Assembly (NCBI RefSeq): GCF_010435915.1
Contig: NZ_JAAFZH010000005.1
Location: 62,001-126,000, forward strand
From: Spirosoma terrae
Lineage (GTDB): Bacteria > Bacteroidota > Bacteroidia > Cytophagales > Spirosomataceae
Direction of reading: 5' to 3'
DNA length: 64,000 nucleotides
Shown: positions 56,601 through 63,718 of the stretch, piece after piece
Numbering within the stretch: position 1 is the first letter of the stretch
Layout: every line of letters starts with the position of its first letter
Notes under the pieces: generated by a model
Told to the model about the DNA's origin: nothing
Database searches by the model: none
The model's input: the letters and a program-made list of their open reading frames with translations, nothing else
Translations under genes and position numbers: made by a program

Positions 56601-56755
56601 TGGGTAGTATAATTCACCTGTTTATTAATCGTTTATTTGAACACCATCAACGTACATATGAACTATTACTTTATCATCATTTAACTCGGGCTTACCAATC
56701 AATTTCAGCTAATTTTGCGGCGACTGCCCACTTCAACAGTTCAGAAGCTTGCTAA
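53651..56755 (+). CDS. Lantibiotic dehydratase LanB (first copy)
   Basis: 1034 aa, full-length class I LanB. It uses glutamyl-tRNA to glutamylate Ser/Thr of a precursor and then eliminates to dehydroalanine/dehydrobutyrine. The N-terminal glutamylation domain has RMGSRPTPFGLFAGCSIG (about 91-108) and HTFYQRYDDQEIPLM. The C-terminal elimination (SpaB_C) domain begins near residue 753 (PPGSEWLYLKVYCG, SHWFFIRYQDPEPHIRIRFHL). The only early start in frame is TTG 53651, since a stop lies at 53621-53623. A good SD-like AAGGAG at 53680 precedes an ATG in another frame. It lies directly after the putative precursor. Confidence 0.88.
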   Translation: MENQVPSGSLRSTYGIDFVYWRLPVLPFQQIIDLLENDGLQTHIHDQLVREAIFLASPSFDKQLAADPLLSKDDLRLTFLKYLLRMGSRPTPFGLFAGCSIGHLGSISSVDIEGRTLRSHYTLDSRVLWQLSRYLTSLSDLHPFLRFQPNSSLYRIGDAICYTEVFEGSSEPTFFTSELERNRVLAALFDREQIRTLPELAQMLICKGYSSHQINDLLERLIDDQLLVSELAINVTGQDYLSRIVGLVRLIPGQDDLCQTLSELQNILSDHCSLSEKQASIHAVFLKRIGVPLGNFPLLRADTIFSENFIQLSSKQLGYLQQTLEKLFGLSAQYADLDPLAGFRHTFYQRYDDQEIPLMVALDIDIDFSFTGNGETGEEDLIGQIAFSDGPVDTVDEARRHLPDMDKWLRKIYNRWFESRKEVLILTDQDLRDLPASDGILPNSYFTLGYFLAPSAKAIDEGEFRFRAKVISGPTAFPLLGRFAQVDKELEKLIKKTLDQQEASDPSRIYAEIVHLPDAITGNVIQRPILSSYEIPYLGYSTLPAEQQITVDDLLVSVPQGKRVILRSKRLGKEVVPRLTTAHTYQAGLPVYRFLGEVQRQEANLSVSWHWGRLNDVRYLPRVQYRNIILHEARWRLEWHDYQSTLSELENVRQWRQLWQWPRYIALVQADQELLIDLDSQLCMSLLVNTVKRLQTVFLIEWLRVPEQCFIEDRSGKFTHEVILPFFQKKPLYKADNSRPLPAKLKKQNMRNFPPGSEWLYLKVYCGHRTATKVITKLGKIARTMVRSGLISHWFFIRYQDPEPHIRIRFHLTSASSFLSVVDANRKQLTTLLDSGEIYTIQLDTYKREIERYGLALIDLVEWCFWADSDAVLTLLLEKISIRERFFISLYSIDSCLSFIGYSTDEKKNFCQNYFQALFHEHGNNHITRKKLAGKYRENEKTVVSILTGKAGDTISKQQIQNIERRNKRIISFLHCSDRNVENLGSIIHLFINRLFEHHQRTYELLLYHHLTRAYQSISANFAATAHFNSSEAC

Positions 56756-57000
56756 CTCTGGCAGCGGTCAGGAATATATTTACGTAGTATAAATGGTTTA
56801 TCTTTTCCTTAACTCGTAATAAGCTAAGAACTAGGACCGGAAGACTATATACCCCCCTGTTATCAGATAATAAACTCTATTAAAGAATTAATGCTGTTAA
56901 GTTTGCCTATCAACCAGCTTTTTGCCCTTAAACCTCGTACTCTCGTTCCGCCTGTTTCTGCAGATACAGCCTCAAGCCGATCTTATAACAGTCCAATCCC

Positions 57001-57038
57001 TAATTTAGCGATGGACAGATGAGTCCATCGCTAAATTA
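57001..57038. terminator. Perfect 16-bp palindromic hairpin
   Basis: TAATTTAGCGATGGAC (57001-57016) and its exact reverse complement (57023-57038) enclose a 6-nt loop. It lies between the two LanB units. There is no T-run, so it may be a terminator for LanB-1, an operator, or a recombination relic. Confidence 0.5.
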
Positions 57039-57314
57039 GCTGGGCAGTATTGTTGCTCTGCGGACAGTCGCTCATAGCTTGCATAGATGCCGTCTGACCA
57101 TAGAGGATTACTTAACCTAGTTTTATCGGATCATGTAGACATCAACCGAAAGTTTAGGTCAGTTTAAAAAGAACTCCGATTATAGGCATCTTGCAGCTAT
57201 ACAGCTCATCTCCTTAGCCCATCTTGTGCCCCGGTTTACTGTAGCTAGATGTTCATAACTCACTATTTCAGCTTGACCATTACAATCCAGTTCAAAAGTA
57301 TCCATTGAGCCTTT

Positions 57315-57364
57315 ATCGTTTTTAAGCCCGCCTTTGTCGATTTAAAACGGGGGCTTGTCGAATA
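57315..57364 (+). promoter_or_regulatory. Triple 21-bp direct boxes upstream of LanB unit 2
   Basis: ATCGTTTTTAAG (57315-57326), GTCGATTTAAAA (57336-57347) and GTCGAATA (57357-57364) start exactly 21 bp apart, mirroring the block at 53344-53393, and are followed by ATTATAA. Likely bound by the LytTR regulator at 52574. Confidence 0.75.
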
Positions 57365-57475
57365 TTATAAACTAATGTGGTTTGGATGTAATAATTTCAA
57401 GTCAAGAGAGCCCGGAAGGGTATTTGTCCCCGCCTAATTACTAGTACAAAAACAGTTTGCACTAAAACAGTAGAG

Positions 57476-57598
57476 ATGGATGGTAAAAGCTTAGCATCTT
57501 CCAGCTATCCAGTAGGGTTATCAAACCATTGGGGCTCACTGATTTCTAAAACACCTCAGAATAGCTCTAGCGTATACGTATTTTCAGGCTTAGGTTAA
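57476..57598 (+). CDS. Candidate small Ser-rich peptide before LanB 2
   Basis: 40 aa, ATG 57476 to TAA 57596-57598, ending 39 bp before LanB-2. Sequence MDGKSLASSSYPVGLSNHWG is followed by residues rich in Ser (NSSSVYVFSGLG). It is positioned as the 57-aa ORF is before LanB-1. It has no Cys and a weak leader, so it may be a Ser-rich dehydrated peptide, or chance. Confidence 0.35.
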   Translation: MDGKSLASSSYPVGLSNHWGSLISKTPQNSSSVYVFSGLG

Positions 57599-57637
57599 TT
57601 TATTGAAGCTCTATTAAATAAGTGGTCTGCCGGTACT

Positions 57638-60600
57638 ATGAATCCGATCGATTTTTTTTATTTACGAACACCACTGTTATCGCTGGAACAGATTATGGAT
57701 TTGCTGAACGGTGGTAATCTAATGGCTTATCGGAACGACCGCCAGATAATGGAGGCTATTTTTTTGGCCTCTCCATCATTGTATAATCAGCTAGGGGATG
57801 ACCGGTTTCTGGCAAATTCTGCCGTAAAAAATGCTTTTCTAAGCTATCTGATACGGATGGGAAGCCGACCAACCCCATTTGGCTTGTTTGCAGGTTGTTC
57901 GATCGGAAAATTTGCTGAAAAGTCGTCGTTGAACTTACAGGATAAGTGCCTTAAAACTAACTATTCTTTGGATGCAAGAGTATTGTGGCAATTATCACAA
58001 TATCTAGTTGGTATACAATCATTATGGTCTTTTCTGACTTATCAGCCTAATACAAGTCTGTACAAGCTTGGAGAATTAAATTACTACATAGACATTCTAA
58101 AAGGAAAAGAGGACTTCGAGTATCACCAAACTGAAATCAAACGGACCAGAGTCCTTGATATTCTATTCAGCCGTTCTGGAAAAGTAAAAACCTATGCAGA
58201 GTTGGTGGAAATGTTGGTGGAAGAAGGCTATGAGAAGGAAAAAGTCTGTTTACTTCTGGAACAATTAATAAGCGATCAGCTATTAGTCAGTGAACTTTCG
58301 ATAAACACAACAGGAACTGATTATTTGACAAGAATTATTCAATTAGTTAAAGAAATACCTGGTCAATATCCATTATGCAAGTCATTGGAAAAACTTCAGA
58401 ACGTGCTTAACGAAGAAATTCCTGTTCAAGCAAAACATGATTCAATACAATCTATCCTTCAAGAGCGTATAGGGCTACCGTTAGGAAGTTATCCGCTCAT
58501 AAAAGCAGATGCTTTAATTTCAGATGTTAGTATTCAATTGCATAAAGGTCGTATAATAGCTTTACAGAAAACCCTAGAAAAGCTATTTAACCTGAGGGTG
58601 CAGCATAACGATTCCTGTCGCCTTGAACAATTTAAGAAAGCGTTTTATCAAAGATATCAGGAGCAGGAAGTGCCATTAATGACAGCGCTTAACGAGGAAA
58701 CAGGCATAGATTGTGCCTACTATCAACCACAGGTTGATGATCATATCATAGACCGGTTAAATCCTAATCCTCGAGCCCGAAACAAAGAAAGTTCAGCGAA
58801 TGAAAATGAATTATTAAATCAGTGGCTTTTAAGAAAATACCTTAACTGGCTGGATTCAGATGAAACAGTATTAAACTTATCAGATAATGACTTAAATGAT
58901 CTACCACAGACGAAAAAGCCCTTGCCTTCAAGCTATTACGCCCTTGGCTACTTTCTGGCTACTTCAACAAAAGCGATAGATAACGGGCAATTTACTTTCC
59001 GAGCCAAATATATTGCAGGGCCGTCCGCATTTAATTTACTTGGGCGCTTTGGAAGTGTTGATACTAAACTAGGTCAAAAACTTAAAAAGAACATTAGTCT
59101 GTTCCGAAAAGGAGAAGATGAAGTCATATACGCGGAAATAGTCCATATACCGAATGCAATCTCTGGTAACGTACTACACAGACCAGTATTAAGTGACTAT
59201 GAAATACCTTATTTGGGATACTCTACACTTCCTCATAATAACCAGATTACAGTCGACGACTTATTAATTTCAATTACTCAGGATGGGAATATTATCCTGA
59301 GATCAAAGCGTCTAGGGAAGCGTGTGATTCCATGCTTGACCACAGCACACAATTACCACTCCGGTTTACCTATTTATCGTTTTTTATGTGATCTGGAACA
59401 TGAGGACACTTCACTTAAAATTAGCTGGAACTGGGGTCCGTTACGGGATGCTAGGCATTTACCCAGAGTGCAATACCGAAATGTAATTATGTGCGAAGCT
59501 CAATGGAAATTGACGTTAAATGATTATAATACCGGAATAAGCAATATGGCAAATATTGTCCACTGGCGTGGACAATGGAAGTGGCCAAAGTATATGGCGT
59601 TGGCAGAAGGGGATCAAGAGTTGCTGATTGATATAGATAGCGAACTGACGGGAGAAATAGTAATCTCTGCGCTGAAAAAACAAAAAATTATATATCTGTT
59701 TGAATGGTTAAGGAATCTGGATAGCTGTTGTGTGGAGAGCAGGCAAGGTAAAGAATCACATGAGGTAATCATACCCTTCAGGCAGAAAAAAAATATTATC
59801 AAACAACTGGTAAATGACAAAATAAATATAAAACATAGACAGGTATTTATTCCTGGATCGGAATGGCTATTTATTAAACTATCTGGTAGTCGAAAAGCCG
59901 CTTCTTCTCTGTTGAAAAGAGTAGGAGAAATCCTGGATGTTTCATTTTATAATAAGCAGATATCGCATTGGTTTTTTAAGCGAGAAATAACGGCCGGTGT
60001 AGAACTAGAAATTTATATTCATCTTAACACCCAGAAGAGTCTGAATGAAGTGCTGGATCGTTGCCAGAAGGAGATTAATGCTTTTGTAAAAACAGGCGAA
60101 ATACATACGGTTCAACTGGATAGCTATAAACGCGAAACCGATAATTGTTCTATGGGTGATATCAATACTATTGAAAAATGTTATTGGTTAAATAGCAAAT
60201 TGACGATATCAATTCATAATAATCATAACGGAATTGATGATGTTATATGTCTGATAATGTATACAGTGGAAAATTACCTAACTATAATGGGATTTTCTGA
60301 CGAGAACAAGCAAAGATACTATTTGAAGCGTTTCGAATCCTTAATAGAAAGTAAAGATCTTCCATCAGAAACAGGCAGTTTACTTGCACGCGAATACAGA
60401 AAACGAGAGTTAGCAATTAATAAACTCTTTAGGGAAGAGGAGAAAGTATTCTATAAAGAACAGAAAAAATTGATTGATAAACGCAATGAGCAGATAAAGA
60501 AAATTACAATGCCTCTAATTAATAATCAGGAAGAATTTACTGAAGTAGAAACTAAAATTCATGCTCATTATATTAACTGTTTTACCGGAAAAGATAAGAT

Positions 60601-60688
60601 GCTCTTTGAGTTGATGGCCTACCATCACTTATTAAAGAGACATAAACGTATACATTTTAAAAGTTTAAAAGTGAATGCATTTCAATAA
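57638..60688 (+). CDS. Lantibiotic dehydratase LanB (second copy)
   Basis: 1016 aa, start ATG 57638 (MNPIDFFYLRTPLLSLEQIMDL). It is a clear paralog of the 53651 gene: RMGSRPTPFGLFAGCSIG, KAFYQRYQEQEVPLM, EIVHIPNAISGNVLHRPVLS, VDDLLISI and RSKRLGKRVIPCLTTAHNY recur in the same order. The SpaB_C elimination domain begins near residue 737 (PGSEWLFIKLSG). Expected function is dehydration of Ser/Thr in a precursor using glutamyl-tRNA. It is more AT-rich than copy 1. It has its own three-box upstream region. Confidence 0.88.
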   Translation: MNPIDFFYLRTPLLSLEQIMDLLNGGNLMAYRNDRQIMEAIFLASPSLYNQLGDDRFLANSAVKNAFLSYLIRMGSRPTPFGLFAGCSIGKFAEKSSLNLQDKCLKTNYSLDARVLWQLSQYLVGIQSLWSFLTYQPNTSLYKLGELNYYIDILKGKEDFEYHQTEIKRTRVLDILFSRSGKVKTYAELVEMLVEEGYEKEKVCLLLEQLISDQLLVSELSINTTGTDYLTRIIQLVKEIPGQYPLCKSLEKLQNVLNEEIPVQAKHDSIQSILQERIGLPLGSYPLIKADALISDVSIQLHKGRIIALQKTLEKLFNLRVQHNDSCRLEQFKKAFYQRYQEQEVPLMTALNEETGIDCAYYQPQVDDHIIDRLNPNPRARNKESSANENELLNQWLLRKYLNWLDSDETVLNLSDNDLNDLPQTKKPLPSSYYALGYFLATSTKAIDNGQFTFRAKYIAGPSAFNLLGRFGSVDTKLGQKLKKNISLFRKGEDEVIYAEIVHIPNAISGNVLHRPVLSDYEIPYLGYSTLPHNNQITVDDLLISITQDGNIILRSKRLGKRVIPCLTTAHNYHSGLPIYRFLCDLEHEDTSLKISWNWGPLRDARHLPRVQYRNVIMCEAQWKLTLNDYNTGISNMANIVHWRGQWKWPKYMALAEGDQELLIDIDSELTGEIVISALKKQKIIYLFEWLRNLDSCCVESRQGKESHEVIIPFRQKKNIIKQLVNDKINIKHRQVFIPGSEWLFIKLSGSRKAASSLLKRVGEILDVSFYNKQISHWFFKREITAGVELEIYIHLNTQKSLNEVLDRCQKEINAFVKTGEIHTVQLDSYKRETDNCSMGDINTIEKCYWLNSKLTISIHNNHNGIDDVICLIMYTVENYLTIMGFSDENKQRYYLKRFESLIESKDLPSETGSLLAREYRKRELAINKLFREEEKVFYKEQKKLIDKRNEQIKKITMPLINNQEEFTEVETKIHAHYINCFTGKDKMLFELMAYHHLLKRHKRIHFKSLKVNAFQ

Positions 60689-60961
60689 CTTGTTCGAAAA
60701 ATAGACTTAATAAATCCGAATTAATTATAAGTATAAGATCCTTGTAAAGGAAAGAAGTAAATATTGAGAACTATCAGTTGAAATTAGAGTAGTTTCAATA
60801 TCGACTAAGAACAAATGTAATGCCAGAATGATATTAAATTACTCTGGTTTTATCTAGTAGAATATATCTTTTTTTTGCAAGTGATCATAGCAAAAAAATA
60901 TTTATATTAGGCGGAACTGAAAAGCCTAAACAGAGTAGGAAAACCCTTTCATCTAAAAAAA

Positions 60962-61144
60962 ATGAAAAAGCTAGTAAAATTTGATGTAACACGTGTAACA
61001 GCACAGCAATTGACAGCTATTCGCGGCGGTAAATCTTTAGTTTTGTCAGAAGCTCTGGAATTTTCAGGAGACACCATTTCAGATGAGTATGCGACAACCT
61101 GTACGGGAAGTGACCACGATACGCGGCCTACCGATAATGATTAA
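60962..61144 (+). CDS. Grasp-with-spasm graspetide precursor peptide
   Basis: 60 aa. The leader is MKKLVKFDVTRVTAQQLTAIRGG, with a double-Gly cleavage motif (residues 22-23) for a C39-type exporter. The core (KSLVLSEALEFSGDTISDEY and then a Thr/Asp-rich tail with TTCTGSDHDTRPTDND) has many Thr, Ser, Asp and Glu, suitable for side-chain ester or amide crosslinks made by an ATP-grasp ligase. It directly precedes the ATP-grasp gene, and the C39 transporter follows at the window end. RiPP class is well supported by neighbours; ring pattern unknown. Confidence 0.82.
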   Translation: MKKLVKFDVTRVTAQQLTAIRGGKSLVLSEALEFSGDTISDEYATTCTGSDHDTRPTDND

Positions 61145-61187
61145 ACAGCTGAGTATAGTAAAATACTTTGCTATTTAAACTAATAGT

Positions 61188-61231
61188 CAGTCAATTAGTA
61201 AGTCTAAATATTAGTACTTACTAATTGACTG
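61188..61231 (+). terminator. Attenuator-like hairpin between precursor and ATP-grasp gene
   Basis: Perfect 16-bp arms 61188-61203 (CAGTCAATTAGTAAGT) and 61216-61231 with a 12-nt loop. Downstream sequence is ATATAATAAATC rather than a strong T-run. It may let part of the transcripts stop after the precursor, or protect the precursor mRNA, so precursor exceeds enzyme. Confidence 0.7.
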
Positions 61232-61280
61232 ATATAATAAATCGAAAATGAGGCTATAATTACTTATAAAGAGGAACGAT

Positions 61281-62279
61281 ATGATTATAATATTTTCTCA
61301 TCAATTTGAATACAGTACAAATGTTGTAATTGATTGGCTAAAAAAGTATAATGTTAACTATATAAGAATTAATAGTGATGAAAATAGGTATAAGCTAAAA
61401 GAAATTGACGAGGAAAAAATTATATTCTGTGATATGTTTACAAAAAAAGAATATAATTTTTTAGATGCACATTCTGTTTGGTATAGGCGCGGTGGAATAT
61501 CCGATAGAATGCTGTTAGGTGATGATATTTTATCTGAATATGAAACTAATGTGTGTGATCCAGAAGTAAAGAAAAACTTGGCCTCACAATTAGATTATTT
61601 AAGAAAATATATAATAAATAAAGTATTTAGAAATTGTTCGGTTAAACTTGGAGACCCTGAACTTAGAGATCTGAACCGAATGATGCTATATGACCTAGCG
61701 AAAAAAAAAGGTTTCTTAGTTCCAAATTATACTGTACTAACTCATACAGACTCAATAAACTGTGCACTTAAAAAGCATGGCGCTATAGTATCAAAGTCTA
61801 TAGCAAATGGATTGTATCATCACACGCTAAACAAAAGATATTACACCTATACAGAGCAGATAAATGAAATCGATACTATTGATCTAAAACCAAAAAATAT
61901 TTTCCCATCATTAGTTAGTGAGAAGATTGAAAAGACCTTTGAAATAAGAAGTTTCTTTCTTATAAAGGAATTTTACTCAGTTGCTATCTTTTCGCAGAAT
62001 GATTCGCAGACATCAGTTGATTACAGAAAATATAATAAAAAAATACCAAACAGGCAAGAAGCCTATATAATTGATGATAAAACGAAATATAATTTATTGT
62101 CTATATATAATGAATTGGGCCTGAATACAGGATCTGCTGATTTAATTATCGATGCTGACAACAATGTGTATTTTCTTGAAATTAACCCTGTTGGACAATT
62201 TGGATCTGTGTCAAGCGCTGGTAATTATAAATTAGAAAAAAAAGTAGCACAATATTTAATACACGGTGACTTTAACTAA
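61281..62279 (+). CDS. gwsG: Grasp-with-spasm ATP-grasp peptide maturase
   Basis: 332 aa. ATP-grasp ligase related to the MdnB/MdnC microviridin ligases. VWYRRGG (about 70-76) is the typical graspetide-ligase motif. KKHGAIVSKSIANG contains the Lys that binds ATP phosphates, and the Mg-binding region LNTGSADLIIDADNNVYFLEINPVGQFG (Asp and Glu-x-Asn) lies near the C-terminus. It should form ester or amide bonds between Ser/Thr/Lys and Asp/Glu side chains of the 60962 precursor using ATP. Confidence 0.88.
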   Translation: MIIIFSHQFEYSTNVVIDWLKKYNVNYIRINSDENRYKLKEIDEEKIIFCDMFTKKEYNFLDAHSVWYRRGGISDRMLLGDDILSEYETNVCDPEVKKNLASQLDYLRKYIINKVFRNCSVKLGDPELRDLNRMMLYDLAKKKGFLVPNYTVLTHTDSINCALKKHGAIVSKSIANGLYHHTLNKRYYTYTEQINEIDTIDLKPKNIFPSLVSEKIEKTFEIRSFFLIKEFYSVAIFSQNDSQTSVDYRKYNKKIPNRQEAYIIDDKTKYNLLSIYNELGLNTGSADLIIDADNNVYFLEINPVGQFGSVSSAGNYKLEKKVAQYLIHGDFN

Positions 62280-62288
62280 TAAGCAAAT

Positions 62289-62504
62289 ATGGAAAAACTA
62301 ACCCTTGAAGAGAAAAAATTAGATGAGCTGGGCATGCTGCCAATTAATCATAGTAGAATTTATTCTAATTTGGTTACAGATATAAATGAAGAAAATAAAT
62401 TAATAAGGTATTCATCTAAATATAATACAGACCTGCTAAGGAGTGGTAAACCAAGGAAAATTATTTCAAAAACAATTAATTACTCATTGTTCGATGAAGA
62501 ATAA
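62289..62504 (+). CDS. Small ORF between the maturase genes
   Basis: 71 aa, charged, no GG leader or hydrophobic segment. It overlaps the following SPASM gene start by 11 bp and starts 10 bp after the ATP-grasp stop, so it is in the same transcript. I do not recognise a family. It could be an accessory or second substrate; the LRSGKPRKII stretch and C-terminal acidic SLFDEE offer no clue. Confidence 0.65.
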   Translation: MEKLTLEEKKLDELGMLPINHSRIYSNLVTDINEENKLIRYSSKYNTDLLRSGKPRKIISKTINYSLFDEE

Positions 62505-63573
62505 CCTGCACTTAAGCTCAGAAGTAATTTTTAATTCGGGTATAACCAGAGGCGTTATAATCGATACAATTCGGAGAGAGCTTTTCTATATAGATAATAG
62601 CTTTATCAGAATACTGGAACTTATAGAAAAAGATTCTAATGAGTCATTTGAAAAAATGGTTAAATTAGTTCCTTTGCCCGAACTCCATAAATTTTTTGAT
62701 TTTTTAGTTGAAAATGAACTAGCCTTTTATTCAAAAGGCCCAGGGGAGTTTAAAAGAATTGATACCTCCTGGGAAATACCACTGGAAGTTATAAATGGGA
62801 TAATTGATATTGATACTGATTTCAGCTTCTATGAAAAAGCGCTAAGTGAATTTGAAAAAGTTGATTGTAGAGAATTGCAGATCAGACTATTTTCAGATCT
62901 GGATTTAACAGAGTTTCAGAAATTAGTAACCATAATTAATCAATATGAATTTCATTACGTTGAGATACACCTGGTAAAAAACTCTTATATTCCTGAAGAA
63001 GAGATAAGGCGTGTAATCGAAAATGTGTGGTTTGTGACGAATATACTTATTTATGGAAGCGAGGACAATAAAATCGTTCGAGTAATTAATGATACAGGTG
63101 ATTATTTTCAGATATCTTTAGGGACTATTTCTTATTTAAAACAAAGCCTGAAACAAAATGGATGCGGATCTATTTCTCAGCATACCTTTACCTGGAGTAA
63201 AGACAACATCCGGGAAAACATCAGCCACAATTCCTGCCTTAATGGCAAAATAAGTGTGGATAGGAGTGGATATATCAAAAACTGCCCTTCAATGGCAAAA
63301 AACTTTGGGAATATTGCTTCAGTAAGCTTTAGAGATGTTCTGAATAATAATGAATTCAGAGGCTTATGGTTAATAAATAAGGATAAAATTAATATATGCA
63401 AGTTTTGTGAATATAGAAAGATCTGCACAGATTGCAGAGCATATCTGGATAATCCAGACGATATATATTCCAAGCCTTTGAAATGTGGATATGATCCATT
63501 TACTGCTCGTTGGGAGGATTGGAGTACTAATCCATTAAAGTTAAAGGCTATGAGCGTATACGGCCTGGTCTAA
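62494..63573 (+). CDS. gwsS: Grasp-with-spasm SPASM-domain peptide maturase
   Basis: 359 aa from ATG 62494 (the open frame extends to 62443). The C-terminal SPASM domain has the Cys pattern CLNGKISVDRSGYIKNC, then ICKFCEYRKICTDC and a last LKCGYDP, giving ligands for auxiliary [4Fe-4S] clusters. The N-terminal part has no CxxxCxxC radical-SAM motif, as is known for this family. Its job in the grasp-with-spasm system is unclear but it is always encoded with the ATP-grasp enzyme. Confidence 0.85.
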   Translation: MKNNLHLSSEVIFNSGITRGVIIDTIRRELFYIDNSFIRILELIEKDSNESFEKMVKLVPLPELHKFFDFLVENELAFYSKGPGEFKRIDTSWEIPLEVINGIIDIDTDFSFYEKALSEFEKVDCRELQIRLFSDLDLTEFQKLVTIINQYEFHYVEIHLVKNSYIPEEEIRRVIENVWFVTNILIYGSEDNKIVRVINDTGDYFQISLGTISYLKQSLKQNGCGSISQHTFTWSKDNIRENISHNSCLNGKISVDRSGYIKNCPSMAKNFGNIASVSFRDVLNNNEFRGLWLINKDKINICKFCEYRKICTDCRAYLDNPDDIYSKPLKCGYDPFTARWEDWSTNPLKLKAMSVYGLV

Positions 63574-63718
63574 TTAAGTGTATTACTAAATAATAAAAGT
63601 TAAATAATATTTAATGTGCCTGCCGATTATATAGCCTAGCTTACTTTAATTTTTATGAATTAATTGCTATTTATTACAGTTTGAACTATAGGCTTTTAAA
63701 TTATTTTTTCATCGAAAT

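Larger units (their letters stand above)
56756..57637. other. Intergenic region with regulatory and small-ORF content
   Basis: Apart from a tiny ORF (57476-57598), a palindrome (57001-57038) and the three-box repeat (57315-57364), I see no gene. The first half is featureless AT-rich sequence. Confidence 0.55.

Noticed and set aside
57375-57437. A 20-aa ORF beginning MWFGCNNF after the three-box block, considered as the second precursor
   Set aside because: Too short, little Ser/Thr, and the 40-aa ORF nearer LanB 2 is better placed.
62494-63573. Radical-SAM peptide maturase
   Set aside because: No CxxxCxxC motif is present; only the SPASM cysteines are.
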